DNA of 48,271 bases from Faeciplasma sp964650705 (GCA_964650705.1 CAZYUJ010000012.1:1-48271); one strand, 5' to 3'; shown: positions 18,871 to 28,127, counted from the stretch's first letter. Notes: generated from the sequence alone by a model not told the origin. Numbers and translations are program-made.

Positions 18871-20183
18871 TGCTTAATAAGATCCAACAAACAATTCAAT
18901 ATCATTCGATGCTGAGCTCGGGCGAGCGCGTTTCGGTTGCCCTTTCGGGGGGAGCTGACAGCGTTTGCCTCGCTTTAGCGCTCAAGGAACTTGGATACGA
19001 TACGTTTTGTGTCCATGTAAATCACCACCTTCGCGGCGATGAAAGCGATCGTGACGAAGCATTTTGCGTTGAGTTCTGTAAAGCTAACGGACTTGACATC
19101 TTCGTTGAGCACGTCGATGTGAGAAAGTATTGCTCACAACACAAGCTTTCTTTGGAAGAGGGCGCAAGAACGCTCAGATATGAAGCACTTTTCAAGCACT
19201 GTAAAGGCATAAAACTTGCCACAGCTCACAACCTTAACGATTGTCTCGAGACCACAATTTTCAACATAACACGCGGTTGCGGAATAAAGGGGTTGCTTGG
19301 GATTCCACCCGTGCGTGATGATATCATCCGTCCGCTTATCGGTATCACCCGTGAGGAGATCGAAAACTATCTTCGTGAGCGCAAACAGCCTTTTGTTACC
19401 GACAGTACCAACTTGGTCGATGATTGTTCGAGAAATATCATCCGCCTTAACGTTTTGCCTCAGCTTCTGAAGATCAATCCGGGACTGTTGAAGACCTATG
19501 GATCAGAGCTCAAGAGCTGGCAGGAGGCTGACAGCTTTTTGGAACTGAACGCTGAATCTGCTTTTCAGATCTGCAAGACCGATGGGGGATATGATATATC
19601 AAGCGTCGGAGATGATGCGATCCTTTCGCTGGTTCTGTCGAAAATTCTGAAAGAAAATAACATTATGCCGACTTATGAACGCATTTTGAGCATCAAACAG
19701 CTTGCGAAAACGGGCGGCAGAATTAATATACAAAAAGGGGTTTATATAAACCTAACTTCGGGCAAGATATCTATAACCGATAACGCTGCAGCCGAAAAGT
19801 TTTCAGCAGTTGCAGTTATCGGCGGAGAAACAAAGTTTTGTGACAAAAAACTCGTTATCACAAAGCTTTCACATTTTGACATATCAACCCTTAACAAAAA
19901 CAGTTTAAAATGGTTTCTTGATGCTGATAAGATTCACGGCGAACTGATATCAAGAAGCTACTCGGGAAATGAGAAGATCAAGCTTTGCGGACGCGATTTC
20001 ACATCGACCGTTAAAAAGCTGCTTGCTCACATTCCCACAGACGAACGCAACCGTCAGATCGTTTTAGCTGACGATCTGGGTGCCGTTTTCGTCGAGGGTA
20101 GGGGCGTTGCCGAAAGAGTGTGCGTAGATAACAGCACTCAGAATGCCCTTTCTATAAACGTTTCAAAAGCGCAGGTTCAATAG
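18870..20183 (+). CDS. tilS: tRNA(Ile)-lysidine synthase TilS
   Basis: TilS modifies C34 of the CAU-anticodon isoleucine tRNA to lysidine using ATP and lysine. The PP-loop SGGADSV lies at about residues 26-32, followed by VNHHLRGDESDRDE, EGARTLRYE and AHNLNDCLETTI. The C-terminal part is the usual divergent tRNA-binding region. The start chosen is the ATG at 18870 (437 residues), overlapping the dnaB stop; a longer frame from 18768 would lie inside dnaB and adds residues unrelated to TilS. Initiation probably relies on coupling, since no strong ribosome site is seen. Confidence 0.94.
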   Translation: MLNKIQQTIQYHSMLSSGERVSVALSGGADSVCLALALKELGYDTFCVHVNHHLRGDESDRDEAFCVEFCKANGLDIFVEHVDVRKYCSQHKLSLEEGARTLRYEALFKHCKGIKLATAHNLNDCLETTIFNITRGCGIKGLLGIPPVRDDIIRPLIGITREEIENYLRERKQPFVTDSTNLVDDCSRNIIRLNVLPQLLKINPGLLKTYGSELKSWQEADSFLELNAESAFQICKTDGGYDISSVGDDAILSLVLSKILKENNIMPTYERILSIKQLAKTGGRINIQKGVYINLTSGKISITDNAAAEKFSAVAVIGGETKFCDKKLVITKLSHFDISTLNKNSLKWFLDADKIHGELISRSYSGNEKIKLCGRDFTSTVKKLLAHIPTDERNRQIVLADDLGAVFVEGRGVAERVCVDNSTQNALSINVSKAQVQ

Positions 20184-20226
20184 GACAAGCGCAAAACATA
20201 ACGCAAAAGCGACATCAGGAGGAAAT

Positions 20227-20751
20227 ATGAACTATCAGCACAAAATCGAAGTAATGCTCACAAAAGAGGAGATCGCACAGAAGGTTAAAGAAGTCGGCGC
20301 ACAGATCACCCGTGACTATCAGGGTAAGCCCGTCGTGTTGATCAGTGTTTTAAAAGGCTCATTCATCTTCATGGCTGACCTTGTAAGAGCTATTGATCTT
20401 CCCGTACATCTTGACTTTATCAGCGCAAAGAGCTACACAGGAACAACATCAGGCGGTGTTGTAAACGTTAAGATGGATACAGAGCTGGACATCAAAGATA
20501 AGCACGTTTTGCTCGTTGAAGATATTTTGGACACAGGCAGAACTCTTAACGTATTAAAAGAGACTCTTATCTCCAAGGGCGCCAAGGAAGTAAAGATCGC
20601 CGCATTTTTGGATAAGCCCGCACGCAGAGTCATAGACATAAAAGCTGATTACAGCTGCTATACTATCGAGGACAGATTCGTTGTCGGATATGGCCTTGAT
20701 TATGACGAGGATTACCGCAATCTCGACTTTGTCGGTGAAGTGATCCTCTGA
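20227..20751 (+). CDS. hpt: Hypoxanthine phosphoribosyltransferase
   Basis: This purine-salvage enzyme converts hypoxanthine or guanine and PRPP to IMP or GMP. The 174-residue protein has the PRPP-binding loop VLLVEDILDTGRTL (about residues 95-108), the LKGSFIFMADL loop and the C-terminal VGYGLDYDE. AGGAGGA lies 5 nt before the ATG. The order tilS-hpt-ftsH is conserved in Firmicutes. Confidence 0.96.
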   Translation: MNYQHKIEVMLTKEEIAQKVKEVGAQITRDYQGKPVVLISVLKGSFIFMADLVRAIDLPVHLDFISAKSYTGTTSGGVVNVKMDTELDIKDKHVLLVEDILDTGRTLNVLKETLISKGAKEVKIAAFLDKPARRVIDIKADYSCYTIEDRFVVGYGLDYDEDYRNLDFVGEVIL

Positions 20752-20780
20752 CAGATCCCACCAAGAAAAGAGGTATACAA

Positions 20781-22778
20781 TTGATCCCAAACAAGAATAA
20801 AGGCTTCGTTACTTATTTGCTTTTTGCCGTTCTCATCATTGCCATAATGGTGATCGGCTTTAATGCATTGTCATCCTCGGTTGACGAGCCTTCATATTCC
20901 GAGGTTATCGGATATTTTGATGACCTTCGTGTAAGCGAATTTAAGTTTAATCTCGGCTCAGGTAAGCTTGAGTACAAGCTCGACGGTCAGGATACGACTT
21001 ATGTATATACCGTTCCGGATGTGAGCGTGTTCTATTACGAAGTTTTCGGTGAGGGTCAAGCTGCCGACAACTATCGTTTGGCATATAACGCCGCACACGA
21101 GACACCGTTGGTATACGAGCTTGTCCCTGCGTCAAACAGCGGCGCATGGTTAAGCGTTCTTCCTTCGATAATTCTTATCGGACTCATGATCTTTGCCACC
21201 GTTGCGATGATCAAAAACATGAACGGAGCCGGCAAGATCGGTTCTGTCGGCAAGGCTAACGTCCGTGTAAACATCGACCCAAAGGATAAGGTCACATTTG
21301 ACGATGTTGCGGGTGCTGACGAAGAAAAAGCCGAGCTCCAAGAGATCGTTGATCTTTTGAAGGATCCCAAAAAGTATCAGGATATCGGCGCAAAGATCCC
21401 CAAGGGCGTTTTGCTTGTCGGCCCTCCCGGTAACGGTAAAACCCTTTTGGCAAAGGCTGTCGCAGGTGAAGCAGGTGTGCCCTTCTTCTCGATTTCCGGC
21501 TCTGACTTCTTGGAGCTGTATGTCGGTGTCGGTGCCGCCCGTGTAAGAGATCTATTCGACCAGGCGAAAAAAGCAGCACCTTCGATCATCTTCATAGATG
21601 AGATCGACGCTGTCGGCCGCCGCCGCGGCGCAGGATTGGGCGGTGGACATGACGAGCGCGAACAGACACTCAATCAGCTCCTTGTTGAGATGGACGGATT
21701 CAGCCAAAACACAAGCGTCATCGTTATGGCTGCAACCAACCGCCGAGATGTTTTGGATCCCGCACTTTTGCGTCCCGGACGTTTTGACAGACAGGTATAT
21801 GTTAACTATCCCGACATCAAGGGAAGAGAAGAGATATTAAAGGTTCACGCAAAGAATAAGCCCTTGGCTCCCGACGTTGATTTCAAGGTCGTTGCAGGTT
21901 CGACCGCAGGATTTACGGGCGCAGACCTCGCAAACCTCATCAACGAAGCCGCACTTATGGCAGTTAAGAAGGGAAGAAAGGCAATAACAGCTCAAGACCT
22001 TACGGATGCCGCAACAAAGGTCATGATGGGCCCCGAAAAGCGTTCAAGAGTTGTCTCCGAAGAATCAAGAAGGCTCACAGCATACCACGAAGCAGGTCAT
22101 GCTCTTTGCTTCCACTATTGCCCCACACAGGACAGAGTCGGTGAGATCTCAATAGTTCCCACCGGATTTGCCGGCGGATACACCGCTCCCGCACCTGAGC
22201 GTGAGAAGGAATACGTCACAAAAACCGAGATGAATGAAAGAATCATCACTCTCTTGGGCGGAAGAGCAGCGGAGCAGATCATTTTGGATGACATCTCGAC
22301 AGGCGCCTCTAACGACCTTGAACGTGCCACCAAGACCGCAAGAAGTATGGTCGCTAAATACGGCTTCTCCGAAAAGATCGGCCCCATCGTATACGGTACC
22401 GACGAGGACGAAGTATTCTTGGGCAGAGACTATAATTCTCAAAAGGCATATTCCGAAGCGATCGCCGCAGAGATCGATGCCGAGATGCGAGCTATCGTAC
22501 ACGGCGCATATCAGTCTGCCATCAATATACTCACCGAGCATATCGATCAGCTTCATGCTGTTGCACAATATCTTCTCAAGCATGAAAAGATAAACGGCGA
22601 GCAGTTTGAGAAGCTCATGAACGGGGAACTGACCGAAGAAGTCGTTCCAGTCAACGAGCCTGAGGTTGATACAAATATTGAACCGGTGGTTTTGGCAGTC
22701 AACGAGATCAATATCGATGAAGTAAACCTTTCCGATGTTGACTTTGGCGATGCAGAAGCAAAACCCGAAAACGAATAA
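20781..22778 (+). CDS. ftsH: ATP-dependent zinc metalloprotease FtsH (TTG start)
   Basis: FtsH is a membrane-anchored AAA+ protease that degrades misfolded membrane proteins and regulators. The 665-residue protein has two membrane helices (about 9-30 and 121-143), Walker A GPPGNGKT (about 213-220), Walker B IIFIDEID, the second region of homology (ATNRRDVLDPALLRPGRFDRQ), and the zinc site HEAGH (about 436-440). The start is TTG at 20781, supported by AAAGAGG about 8 nt upstream and by the first membrane helix starting just after. The acidic C-terminal tail is unexceptional. Confidence 0.97.
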   Translation: MIPNKNKGFVTYLLFAVLIIAIMVIGFNALSSSVDEPSYSEVIGYFDDLRVSEFKFNLGSGKLEYKLDGQDTTYVYTVPDVSVFYYEVFGEGQAADNYRLAYNAAHETPLVYELVPASNSGAWLSVLPSIILIGLMIFATVAMIKNMNGAGKIGSVGKANVRVNIDPKDKVTFDDVAGADEEKAELQEIVDLLKDPKKYQDIGAKIPKGVLLVGPPGNGKTLLAKAVAGEAGVPFFSISGSDFLELYVGVGAARVRDLFDQAKKAAPSIIFIDEIDAVGRRRGAGLGGGHDEREQTLNQLLVEMDGFSQNTSVIVMAATNRRDVLDPALLRPGRFDRQVYVNYPDIKGREEILKVHAKNKPLAPDVDFKVVAGSTAGFTGADLANLINEAALMAVKKGRKAITAQDLTDAATKVMMGPEKRSRVVSEESRRLTAYHEAGHALCFHYCPTQDRVGEISIVPTGFAGGYTAPAPEREKEYVTKTEMNERIITLLGGRAAEQIILDDISTGASNDLERATKTARSMVAKYGFSEKIGPIVYGTDEDEVFLGRDYNSQKAYSEAIAAEIDAEMRAIVHGAYQSAINILTEHIDQLHAVAQYLLKHEKINGEQFEKLMNGELTEEVVPVNEPEVDTNIEPVVLAVNEINIDEVNLSDVDFGDAEAKPENE

Positions 22779-22783
22779 AAAAC

Positions 22784-22817
22784 AACGCCGCAGAAGCAAA
22801 TTTCTGCGGCGTTTTTT
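22784..22817 (+). terminator. Terminator of the rnj-ftsH run
   Basis: AACGCCGCAGAA / TTCTGCGGCGTT stem (22784-22795, 22802-22813) ending in a six-T run, 5 bp after the ftsH stop. Confidence 0.93.
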
Positions 22818-22878
22818 CACACTCGGCACTTTTTCTCCATATTATAATCATAAAGATTATTAACGGAGGATCATCACT

Positions 22879-23919
22879 ATGCCGAATAAATCATATTTTT
22901 TGGGATGTCCGACTCCCGACGGATTTTCAACTCATATAACCGACGATATCAACTCCGGTGCGCTTTTCGCATATATTTTGAAGGGAGGACCCGGAACGGG
23001 AAAATCAACCCTTATGAAAAAAGTTGCATCAGCGCTTGATGATGCCGAGCTCTATTATTGCTCCGGCGACCCGAATTCATTGGATGCCGTTGTTTCACGA
23101 AAAAAAGGGATCATCGTCATTGACGGCACAGCGCCTCATGTTGTCGAGCCTATTTACCCCGGTGTCAGTCAGCGGCTCATAGATCTCGGTCAGTTCTGGG
23201 ATAAGCAAAAGCTTGAAAGCGCCAAGGCGGAAATAATCAAGACTACCGATGAAAACAAACGTCTTCACGCCAGAGCAAAACGCTATCTGAAAGCCGCCAC
23301 AGGGCTTTATTCCGATATCTTAGCTTTGGGTGAGTCAGCACTGATGCGTACCAAGCTCGATTCCTATGCCGAGCGTATGTCATTAAGACTTTTTCCGAAA
23401 AATCAAGAACGCAAGGGAAGGATCTCACGCCGAAGAATAACCTCAATAACGCCCAACGGAATCATCACTCAGGAAGCTGCTTTTGACGGTTGCAAACTTT
23501 TCTATATTGATGACGGTTGCATCGCTGTCACCGACAGACTCCTTAAAAATCTAAGCGTTTCGGCAATAAACAGAGGATACGACGTTATCATAAGCACAAA
23601 TCCGATTCTTCCTGACTCAGTTTACGAACATATAGTTGTTCCGAGTCTCGGAATTGCTTTCACTTCAAAGCCTTTGACAGGCGCACAGAAGATCAACGCA
23701 TTGCGCTTCTACGACAGAAATATCCTTCGCGATAAGCGCAAAAGACTGCAGTTTGCCGCAAGCGCAGGCACAGAGCTTGTCAAAGAGACCGCAAACGTTT
23801 TGGCAAAAGCAAAAGCTGTCCACGATGAACTTGAGCACTATTATATCTCGGCTATGGATTTTGATGCGATGAGCGAATATACTCAAAAGCTTATCGACGA
23901 AATAAAAAACCGAGCATAA
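22879..23919 (+). CDS. P-loop ATPase of the PRK06851-type family
   Basis: The 346-residue protein opens with a glycine-rich Walker A (KGGPGTGKSTLMKK, about residues 34-47) and continues with YYCSGDPNSLDAV and IVIDGTAPHVVEP, a combination I associate with the uncharacterised nucleotide-binding family PRK06851 of Firmicutes. The middle is helical and Lys-rich. No membrane segment or signal peptide is seen. Its substrate and role are unknown. It is preceded by CGGAGGA and by a TATAAT (22843-22848) without a clear -35 box, and appears monocistronic. Confidence 0.75.
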   Translation: MPNKSYFLGCPTPDGFSTHITDDINSGALFAYILKGGPGTGKSTLMKKVASALDDAELYYCSGDPNSLDAVVSRKKGIIVIDGTAPHVVEPIYPGVSQRLIDLGQFWDKQKLESAKAEIIKTTDENKRLHARAKRYLKAATGLYSDILALGESALMRTKLDSYAERMSLRLFPKNQERKGRISRRRITSITPNGIITQEAAFDGCKLFYIDDGCIAVTDRLLKNLSVSAINRGYDVIISTNPILPDSVYEHIVVPSLGIAFTSKPLTGAQKINALRFYDRNILRDKRKRLQFAASAGTELVKETANVLAKAKAVHDELEHYYISAMDFDAMSEYTQKLIDEIKNRA

Positions 23920-23923
23920 AAAT

Positions 23924-23952
23924 ATCCCCCGATCTTGTCGGGGGATTCATTT
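23924..23952. terminator. Bidirectional terminator between convergent genes
   Basis: ATCCCCCGA / TCGGGGGAT stem (23924-23932, 23938-23946). It is followed by T-rich sequence on both strands, so it can serve the ATPase gene (plus) and the AraC regulator gene (minus), whose stop codon it nearly touches. Confidence 0.85.
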
Positions 23953-24809
23953 TATTCCTCTGAGTTCATAGTGGCGTATCTTCTTCTCTCGTTATATGCT
24001 GTACGGTATTCCGCAGGGGATACGCCCTCCTGCCGCTTGAATACTACGCAGAAATATGAACAGTCATTATATCCGACAGCCTTGGATATCTCGTTTATCG
24101 AGAGGTTTGTATCAGTCAGAAGCTTCTTTGACTCAAAGATGCGCTTCTTAGTCAAGTGCTCAAACGGGCGCATATTAAGGCACTCTTTGAAAATTCTACA
24201 GATATACTGCGGCGAAAGATCTGCGATCTTGGCGAGCTCTTTGAGTGTAATGCCGGTTGCATAGTTTTGGTCGATATAGTCCATTATCGGCTTAAGCTGA
24301 TCCATTCTGTGGTTTTCCTTAGTCGAGGCAGGGCAGGTAACGAGCTTGTTGAGCTCAACCAAAAAACTATATAAAAGTGCGGAATTGGAATGTCCGCTGT
24401 GCATGCTGTTCGTTCTGATGGTCTTAAGCATCTTTTGCCATATCGAGTCAAAAACGCTGTAGTCAGTCATCTTGAAAACAAAAGGTTTGTCAAATTCGAG
24501 GCAGGGCAAAACGTTTTCGATGCAAGCGCCCGCAAAGGATATCCAGTGTGTTTCCCATTCGCCGGCTTCCGATGGCTTATATTCATGGGGATATCCCGCA
24601 GGAATATAAAATCCCGTGCCTTGCGGTATCTTATATTCGCTTGAGTCGAATGTTAAAACGCCTTCACCTCGTGCGGAAAAAATTATCTGATAATATACGT
24701 GCCCGTTAGGTCTGATGCAGTGGTACTCAGGGTCGGTGGCGCCGACACCTGTAACATAAATGGGGAGCTTAACTTCATCGCCCAGTAAAGCAAAATAAAA
24801 TTCCTGCAT
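23952..24809 (-). CDS. AraC-family transcriptional regulator with cupin-type sensor domain
   Basis: The protein (285 residues from the preferred start) has an N-terminal AraC ligand-binding, cupin-like domain (YYQIIFSARGEGVL...IPAGYPHEY, about residues 35-90) and a C-terminal double helix-turn-helix (ITLKELAKIADLSPQYICRIFKE and SINEISKAVGYNDCSYFCVVFKR, ending GVSPAEYR). Such regulators usually control sugar-use genes. The start is ATG at 24807-24809 with TTGGAG 9 nt upstream; a TTG five codons earlier overlaps that ribosome site. No sugar genes are adjacent, so the target is unknown. Confidence 0.9.
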   Translation of the reverse strand: MQEFYFALLGDEVKLPIYVTGVGATDPEYHCIRPNGHVYYQIIFSARGEGVLTFDSSEYKIPQGTGFYIPAGYPHEYKPSEAGEWETHWISFAGACIENVLPCLEFDKPFVFKMTDYSVFDSIWQKMLKTIRTNSMHSGHSNSALLYSFLVELNKLVTCPASTKENHRMDQLKPIMDYIDQNYATGITLKELAKIADLSPQYICRIFKECLNMRPFEHLTKKRIFESKKLLTDTNLSINEISKAVGYNDCSYFCVVFKRQEGVSPAEYRTAYNERRRYATMNSEE

Positions 24810-24865
24810 TAATGCACACTCCAAATTAAAAAAATTGTAGAAATTTGCTTTGATATTGTAATATT

Positions 24866-24894
24866 ATGATATCATCAAACTTGTTTGTTGTCAA
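24866..24894 (-). promoter_or_regulatory. Promoter of the AraC-family regulator
   Basis: Minus-strand TTGACA (24889-24894), 17 bp, TATCAT (24866-24871), about 55 bp before the start codon. Confidence 0.65.
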
Positions 24895-25107
24895 TGTTTA
24901 ATTTAGTTGCATGACAGCAGAATTTTCCTATAATTAATTGTATAAGTTTCACAATAGCTAATATTCTTATACGATTGTGCGTGTTTTAACCGCCAAAACA
25001 CTTCCTCGCACCGCCGAACAAGGCGGCGCGCCTTCGCACACGCCTCGCTCCGCCCTTCGGGCGGGCTCGCCGGCGCTCGGCACAGCCGCCCCCATATTCC
25101 AACAAAA
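24895..25107. other. Intergenic region with a G+C-rich patch
   Basis: No gene is seen here. The promoter side is A+T-rich, and about 25000-25095 is a sharply G+C-rich patch with short hairpins such as CCGCCCTTCGGGCGG. It resembles in composition, not in sequence, the patch at 3265-3320. It could be a decayed repeat. Confidence 0.35.
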
Positions 25108-25140
25108 AACACAGCATACCTAATCAGGCACGCTGTGTTT
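25108..25140 (-). terminator. Terminator of the ABC-F gene
   Basis: On the minus strand AAACACAGCGTGCCT pairs with AGGTATGCTGTGTTT (two G-T pairs), followed by TTT. It lies 13 bp beyond the stop codon. Confidence 0.88.
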
Positions 25141-25153
25141 CCATTATATTTTC

Positions 25154-27070
25154 CTACATCAAGACCCATTTGTCCATGCAATCGTTCAGCTCATTTTTCA
25201 TGTTTTCGAGCTCTGTGCAAGCTTCAGCGAGTTTGGCATAATCTCCTGCGATCTCAGGCTCACAGATCTTCGCTTCAAGCTCAGCGATAAGCCCCTCAAG
25301 CTCTTCAATACGAGCTTCCAAAGCCTTTGTCTCCTGCTTGCGCTTGACGTCCTCTGCGCGCTGCTGCTTGGTGCGATATTGCTTTTTCGGCTCCTCAGCT
25401 CTTACAGCCGCATCCGAAGCGAGCGCCGCCGCTTTTTCTTTCTCCTTTTGCTCTAAATATGCATCGAAATTGCCGTCATAGCTCTTAACTCCGAAAGGCG
25501 TGACCTCGATGATCCTTGAAGCGATTCGGTTCAAGAGATATCTGTCGTGCGATACGAAAATTATTGTTCCGTCGAATTCGAAAAGTGCATCCTCCAAAAC
25601 CTCTTTCGTCAGAATATCAAGGTGGTTTGTCGGCTCGTCCAAGATAAGAATGTTCGCACGTCTGAGCATCATGAGTGCAAAGCTCAGCTTTGTCTTCTCG
25701 CCGCCGCTGATAACGGAGACCGATTTATAAACGTCCTCGCCGCTTAAAAGAACGCTTCCCAAAATGCTTCTGACCTCAAAATCGCTCATTCTGGGGTATC
25801 TTTTGTGAACCTCCTCCATCACCGAGTTTCTCGGGTCAAGCTGCTCGTTCTTTTGGTCGAAATAAGCGAGCTTCGTGTTCATCGCCCAGCTTATCTTTCC
25901 CTTTGTGTGAGGGTTTATCGACTGGATAGTTTTGAGGATCGACGATTTCCCGATTCCGTTTGCTCCGATGATGCCGACCTTTTCGCCCCGTCTGACCTTA
26001 AGATCAAAGCTCTCGATGAGTGTTTTTGAATTCAAACCTTCGCCAACGGTAACGTCAACGTCCTTGACCTCCAAAACGTCCTTCGGCGGAGTGATGTCAT
26101 ATTCAAGCTTGATCTTTGCCGGCTTCTGATAAGTCCTCGGCTTCTCAACTGCATCATCCAAGATCCTGTCAAGCATGTGCTGCTTCGATTTTGCCGCTTT
26201 AGCGCTCGTAGCACTCACACGGTTTTTATCAATAAAGAACTGAAGCTCGGAAATCTTTTTCTGCTGAGCCTCATAAAGCTTCTCCTGTCGCTCATTGTCA
26301 ACCTTTTTCTGAGATATAAAGAAGCTGTAATTTCCGCTATAGGATTTGAGCCTTCCGTTTTCTATCTCACATATCCTTGTGCAAAGCTTGTCCAAAAAAT
26401 ATCTGTTATGAGATACAACAAGCACAGCACCTTTATATTCGCTCAAATAATCCTCTAACCACATCATCGTCTCAAGATCCAAGTGGTTGGTCGGCTCGTC
26501 CAAGATCAAAAGCTGGGGAGCTTCGAGCAAAAGCTTCGCAAGCGCAAGGCGAGTTCTCTCGCCGCCCGAAAGTGAGTTGATCGCACGTGATTTATCAACT
26601 CCCGCAAATCCCATACCGTTTAAAACAGTGTTTATCTTAACGTCGATAATATAACCGTCATTGTTCTCATAGTGCGAGCTGAGCCGTGAATACTCAGCCT
26701 CAGCTTCTTCCAAAGCCGAGCCGCTCAAAGATGACAGCTTGCCCTCAAGCTCTTGGATCCTTTCATATTCTGCGTCCAAATGCTTAAAAGGAAGGCGCAT
26801 TTCATCAGCAATTGAGGCATCGCTTTCAAGCCCTGTGTGCTGCTCTAAATATCCGATCCTGACTCCGCTGCCGATAGCAACGCTTCCGCGTCCGTCGGGA
26901 GTTTTGTCAAAATCAATTTTCCCGGTGAGGATAGACAAAAGTGTGGTCTTTCCGCAACCGTTAACGCCCACAAGCCCGATTCTCTCGCCTTGTTCAATGC
27001 TCAAATTGATGTCGGATAAGATCTCCTCACCGTTATATATCTTATAAACGCTCTCAACGCTTGCAAGCAT
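25154..27070 (-). CDS. ABC-F family ATP-binding protein (ribosome-associated)
   Basis: The 638-residue protein has two ABC cassettes in tandem and no membrane segments: Walker A GVNGCGKTT (about 36-44) with LSGGERTRLALAKLLL, and GANGIGKSS (about 366-374) with ISGGEKTKLSFALMML, each followed by ILDEPTNHLD. A linker of about 70 residues joins them, and a charged C-terminal coiled coil follows. This is the ABC-F layout (Uup/YdiF-like), whose members act on the ribosome to relieve stalling or protect it from antibiotics. The start is ATG at 27068-27070, with GGAGG 8 nt upstream; a GTG lies one codon earlier. Subfamily cannot be fixed by eye. Confidence 0.92.
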   Translation of the reverse strand: MLASVESVYKIYNGEEILSDINLSIEQGERIGLVGVNGCGKTTLLSILTGKIDFDKTPDGRGSVAIGSGVRIGYLEQHTGLESDASIADEMRLPFKHLDAEYERIQELEGKLSSLSGSALEEAEAEYSRLSSHYENNDGYIIDVKINTVLNGMGFAGVDKSRAINSLSGGERTRLALAKLLLEAPQLLILDEPTNHLDLETMMWLEDYLSEYKGAVLVVSHNRYFLDKLCTRICEIENGRLKSYSGNYSFFISQKKVDNERQEKLYEAQQKKISELQFFIDKNRVSATSAKAAKSKQHMLDRILDDAVEKPRTYQKPAKIKLEYDITPPKDVLEVKDVDVTVGEGLNSKTLIESFDLKVRRGEKVGIIGANGIGKSSILKTIQSINPHTKGKISWAMNTKLAYFDQKNEQLDPRNSVMEEVHKRYPRMSDFEVRSILGSVLLSGEDVYKSVSVISGGEKTKLSFALMMLRRANILILDEPTNHLDILTKEVLEDALFEFDGTIIFVSHDRYLLNRIASRIIEVTPFGVKSYDGNFDAYLEQKEKEKAAALASDAAVRAEEPKKQYRTKQQRAEDVKRKQETKALEARIEELEGLIAELEAKICEPEIAGDYAKLAEACTELENMKNELNDCMDKWVLM

Positions 27071-27107
27071 CACTCACGCCTCCTTTTCAAAAAGTCATAT
27101 ACTATTA

Positions 27108-27136
27108 ATATTATCATAATCCTTTCATTTAGGCAA
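27108..27136 (-). promoter_or_regulatory. Promoter of the ABC-F gene
   Basis: Minus-strand TTGCCT (27131-27136), 17 bp, TAATAT (27108-27113), about 40 bp before the start. Confidence 0.55.
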
Positions 27137-27204
27137 GAGGCAAAATCAAATGCTCGGTCTTAACAGCATTCATCAAAGGAGCAATACTCATCGCTCGGAT
27201 AACA

Positions 27205-27238
27205 GGCATATCAAGACATATCCCTGATTTGATATGCC
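27205..27238. repeat. 10-bp inverted repeat upstream of the four-helix protein gene
   Basis: GGCATATCAA and TTGATATGCC are separated by 14 bp, about 80 bp before the start codon at 27316. It may be an operator or a leader hairpin; no U tract follows. Confidence 0.5.
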
Positions 27239-27315
27239 GATATCATTCTTCGTATAAATTTTTGTGCTCTTTCGGGGAATAAATACTTATACTATAAAAG
27301 AAAGGATATCCGACT

Positions 27316-27750
27316 ATGATAGAAAACGATACGATAAAGCTTTTGCGAGAATGTGATGCAGGTGTTAAGATGGGTGTGTCATCAATTGATGACGTTATCG
27401 GTCATGTCCATTCACATGAACTGAAGAAAAGCTTGATAGATTGCAAAAGTGAACATCAAAAGCTTGACAGCGATATTCAGGCCCAGCTTTCAAGGTTTAA
27501 TGATGAGGGCAAAGCTCCGAGCAAGGCGGCGAAAAAGATGTCTTGGATGATGACGAATATGAAGCTTGCCATGGATGACTCCGATTCAAAGATCGCTGAC
27601 CTCATGACCGACGGCTGTAACATGGGGATTAAATCGCTGAATAAATATCTTAATCAATATCAAGCTGCCGATGAATACTCAAAGGATATTGCCAAACGCC
27701 TCATCAAGCTGGAGCAAAAGCTCGCACGGAATGTGCGCGACTATTTATAA
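27316..27750 (+). CDS. Small four-helix (ferritin-like/DUF2383-like) protein
   Basis: The 144-residue all-helical protein lacks signal and membrane segments. Its pattern (MGVSSIDDVI..., a KMSWMMTNMKLAMDDSDSKIADLM core, MGIKSLNKYLNQY, KRLIKLEQKL) resembles small four-helix proteins common in Clostridia and distantly like DUF2383/ferritin-like bundles. No full di-iron ExxH pair is obvious. AAAGGATA precedes the ATG. Position just ahead of spoIIID might hint at a spore role but this is only context. Function unknown. Confidence 0.7.
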   Translation: MIENDTIKLLRECDAGVKMGVSSIDDVIGHVHSHELKKSLIDCKSEHQKLDSDIQAQLSRFNDEGKAPSKAAKKMSWMMTNMKLAMDDSDSKIADLMTDGCNMGIKSLNKYLNQYQAADEYSKDIAKRLIKLEQKLARNVRDYL

Positions 27751-27796
27751 GCATCGCTTTTGTAAAATACAGATTTGTTGCCGCTTCTATTTCACC

Positions 27797-27839
27797 GCTC
27801 ACTCCCATATACATTACTAAAACGTATATGGGAGTGAGC
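27797..27839 (+). promoter_or_regulatory. Long hairpin sequestering the spoIIID ribosome binding site
   Basis: GCTCACTCCCATATAC (27797-27812) and GTATATGGGAGTGAGC (27824-27839) form a perfect 16-bp stem with an 11-nt loop. The 3' arm contains the only Shine-Dalgarno-like GGGAG, and it ends 2 nt before the spoIIID ATG. No U tract follows, so it is not a terminator. In RNA it should block ribosome access; as DNA it could also be an operator. Confidence 0.75.
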
Positions 27840-27841
27840 TT

Positions 27842-28111
27842 ATGACCAAGATACCCGAAGACTGCGAACGACCTGTAATTCTGGGGGAATACATAATCAC
27901 ACACAAGGCTACTGTAAGGCAAACGGCAACGCAGTTCGGAATCAGTAAATCCACAGTACACAAAGACGTCAGCGAGAGACTCAAGCGCGTAAAGCCGTCG
28001 CTCTATAAAGAGGTTAAAGTCATTTTAGATATCAACAAGCAGGAACGCCACATAAGGGGAGGGCAGGCGACTAAGCAAAAATATCTCGAGCTTTCCGCCT
28101 CAAAAAACTAA
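27842..28111 (+). CDS. spoIIID: Sporulation transcriptional regulator SpoIIID
   Basis: SpoIIID is a small mother-cell DNA-binding protein acting between sigma-E and sigma-K to activate or repress many sporulation genes. The 89-residue product matches in length and content: GEYIITHKATVRQTATQFGISKSTVHKDVSERL contains the helix-turn-helix, followed by the basic C-terminal helix (ERHIRGGQATKQKYLE) that contacts DNA. The ATG directly follows a 16-bp hairpin containing the ribosome site, an unusual arrangement. A bidirectional terminator follows. Confidence 0.95.
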   Translation: MTKIPEDCERPVILGEYIITHKATVRQTATQFGISKSTVHKDVSERLKRVKPSLYKEVKVILDINKQERHIRGGQATKQKYLELSASKN

Positions 28112-28127
28112 AATACGCATAAAAAAT

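Noticed and set aside
22149..22829. Minus-strand open frame of 226 codons opposite the end of ftsH
   Set aside because: It overlaps conserved FtsH coding sequence and the terminator; no independent support.
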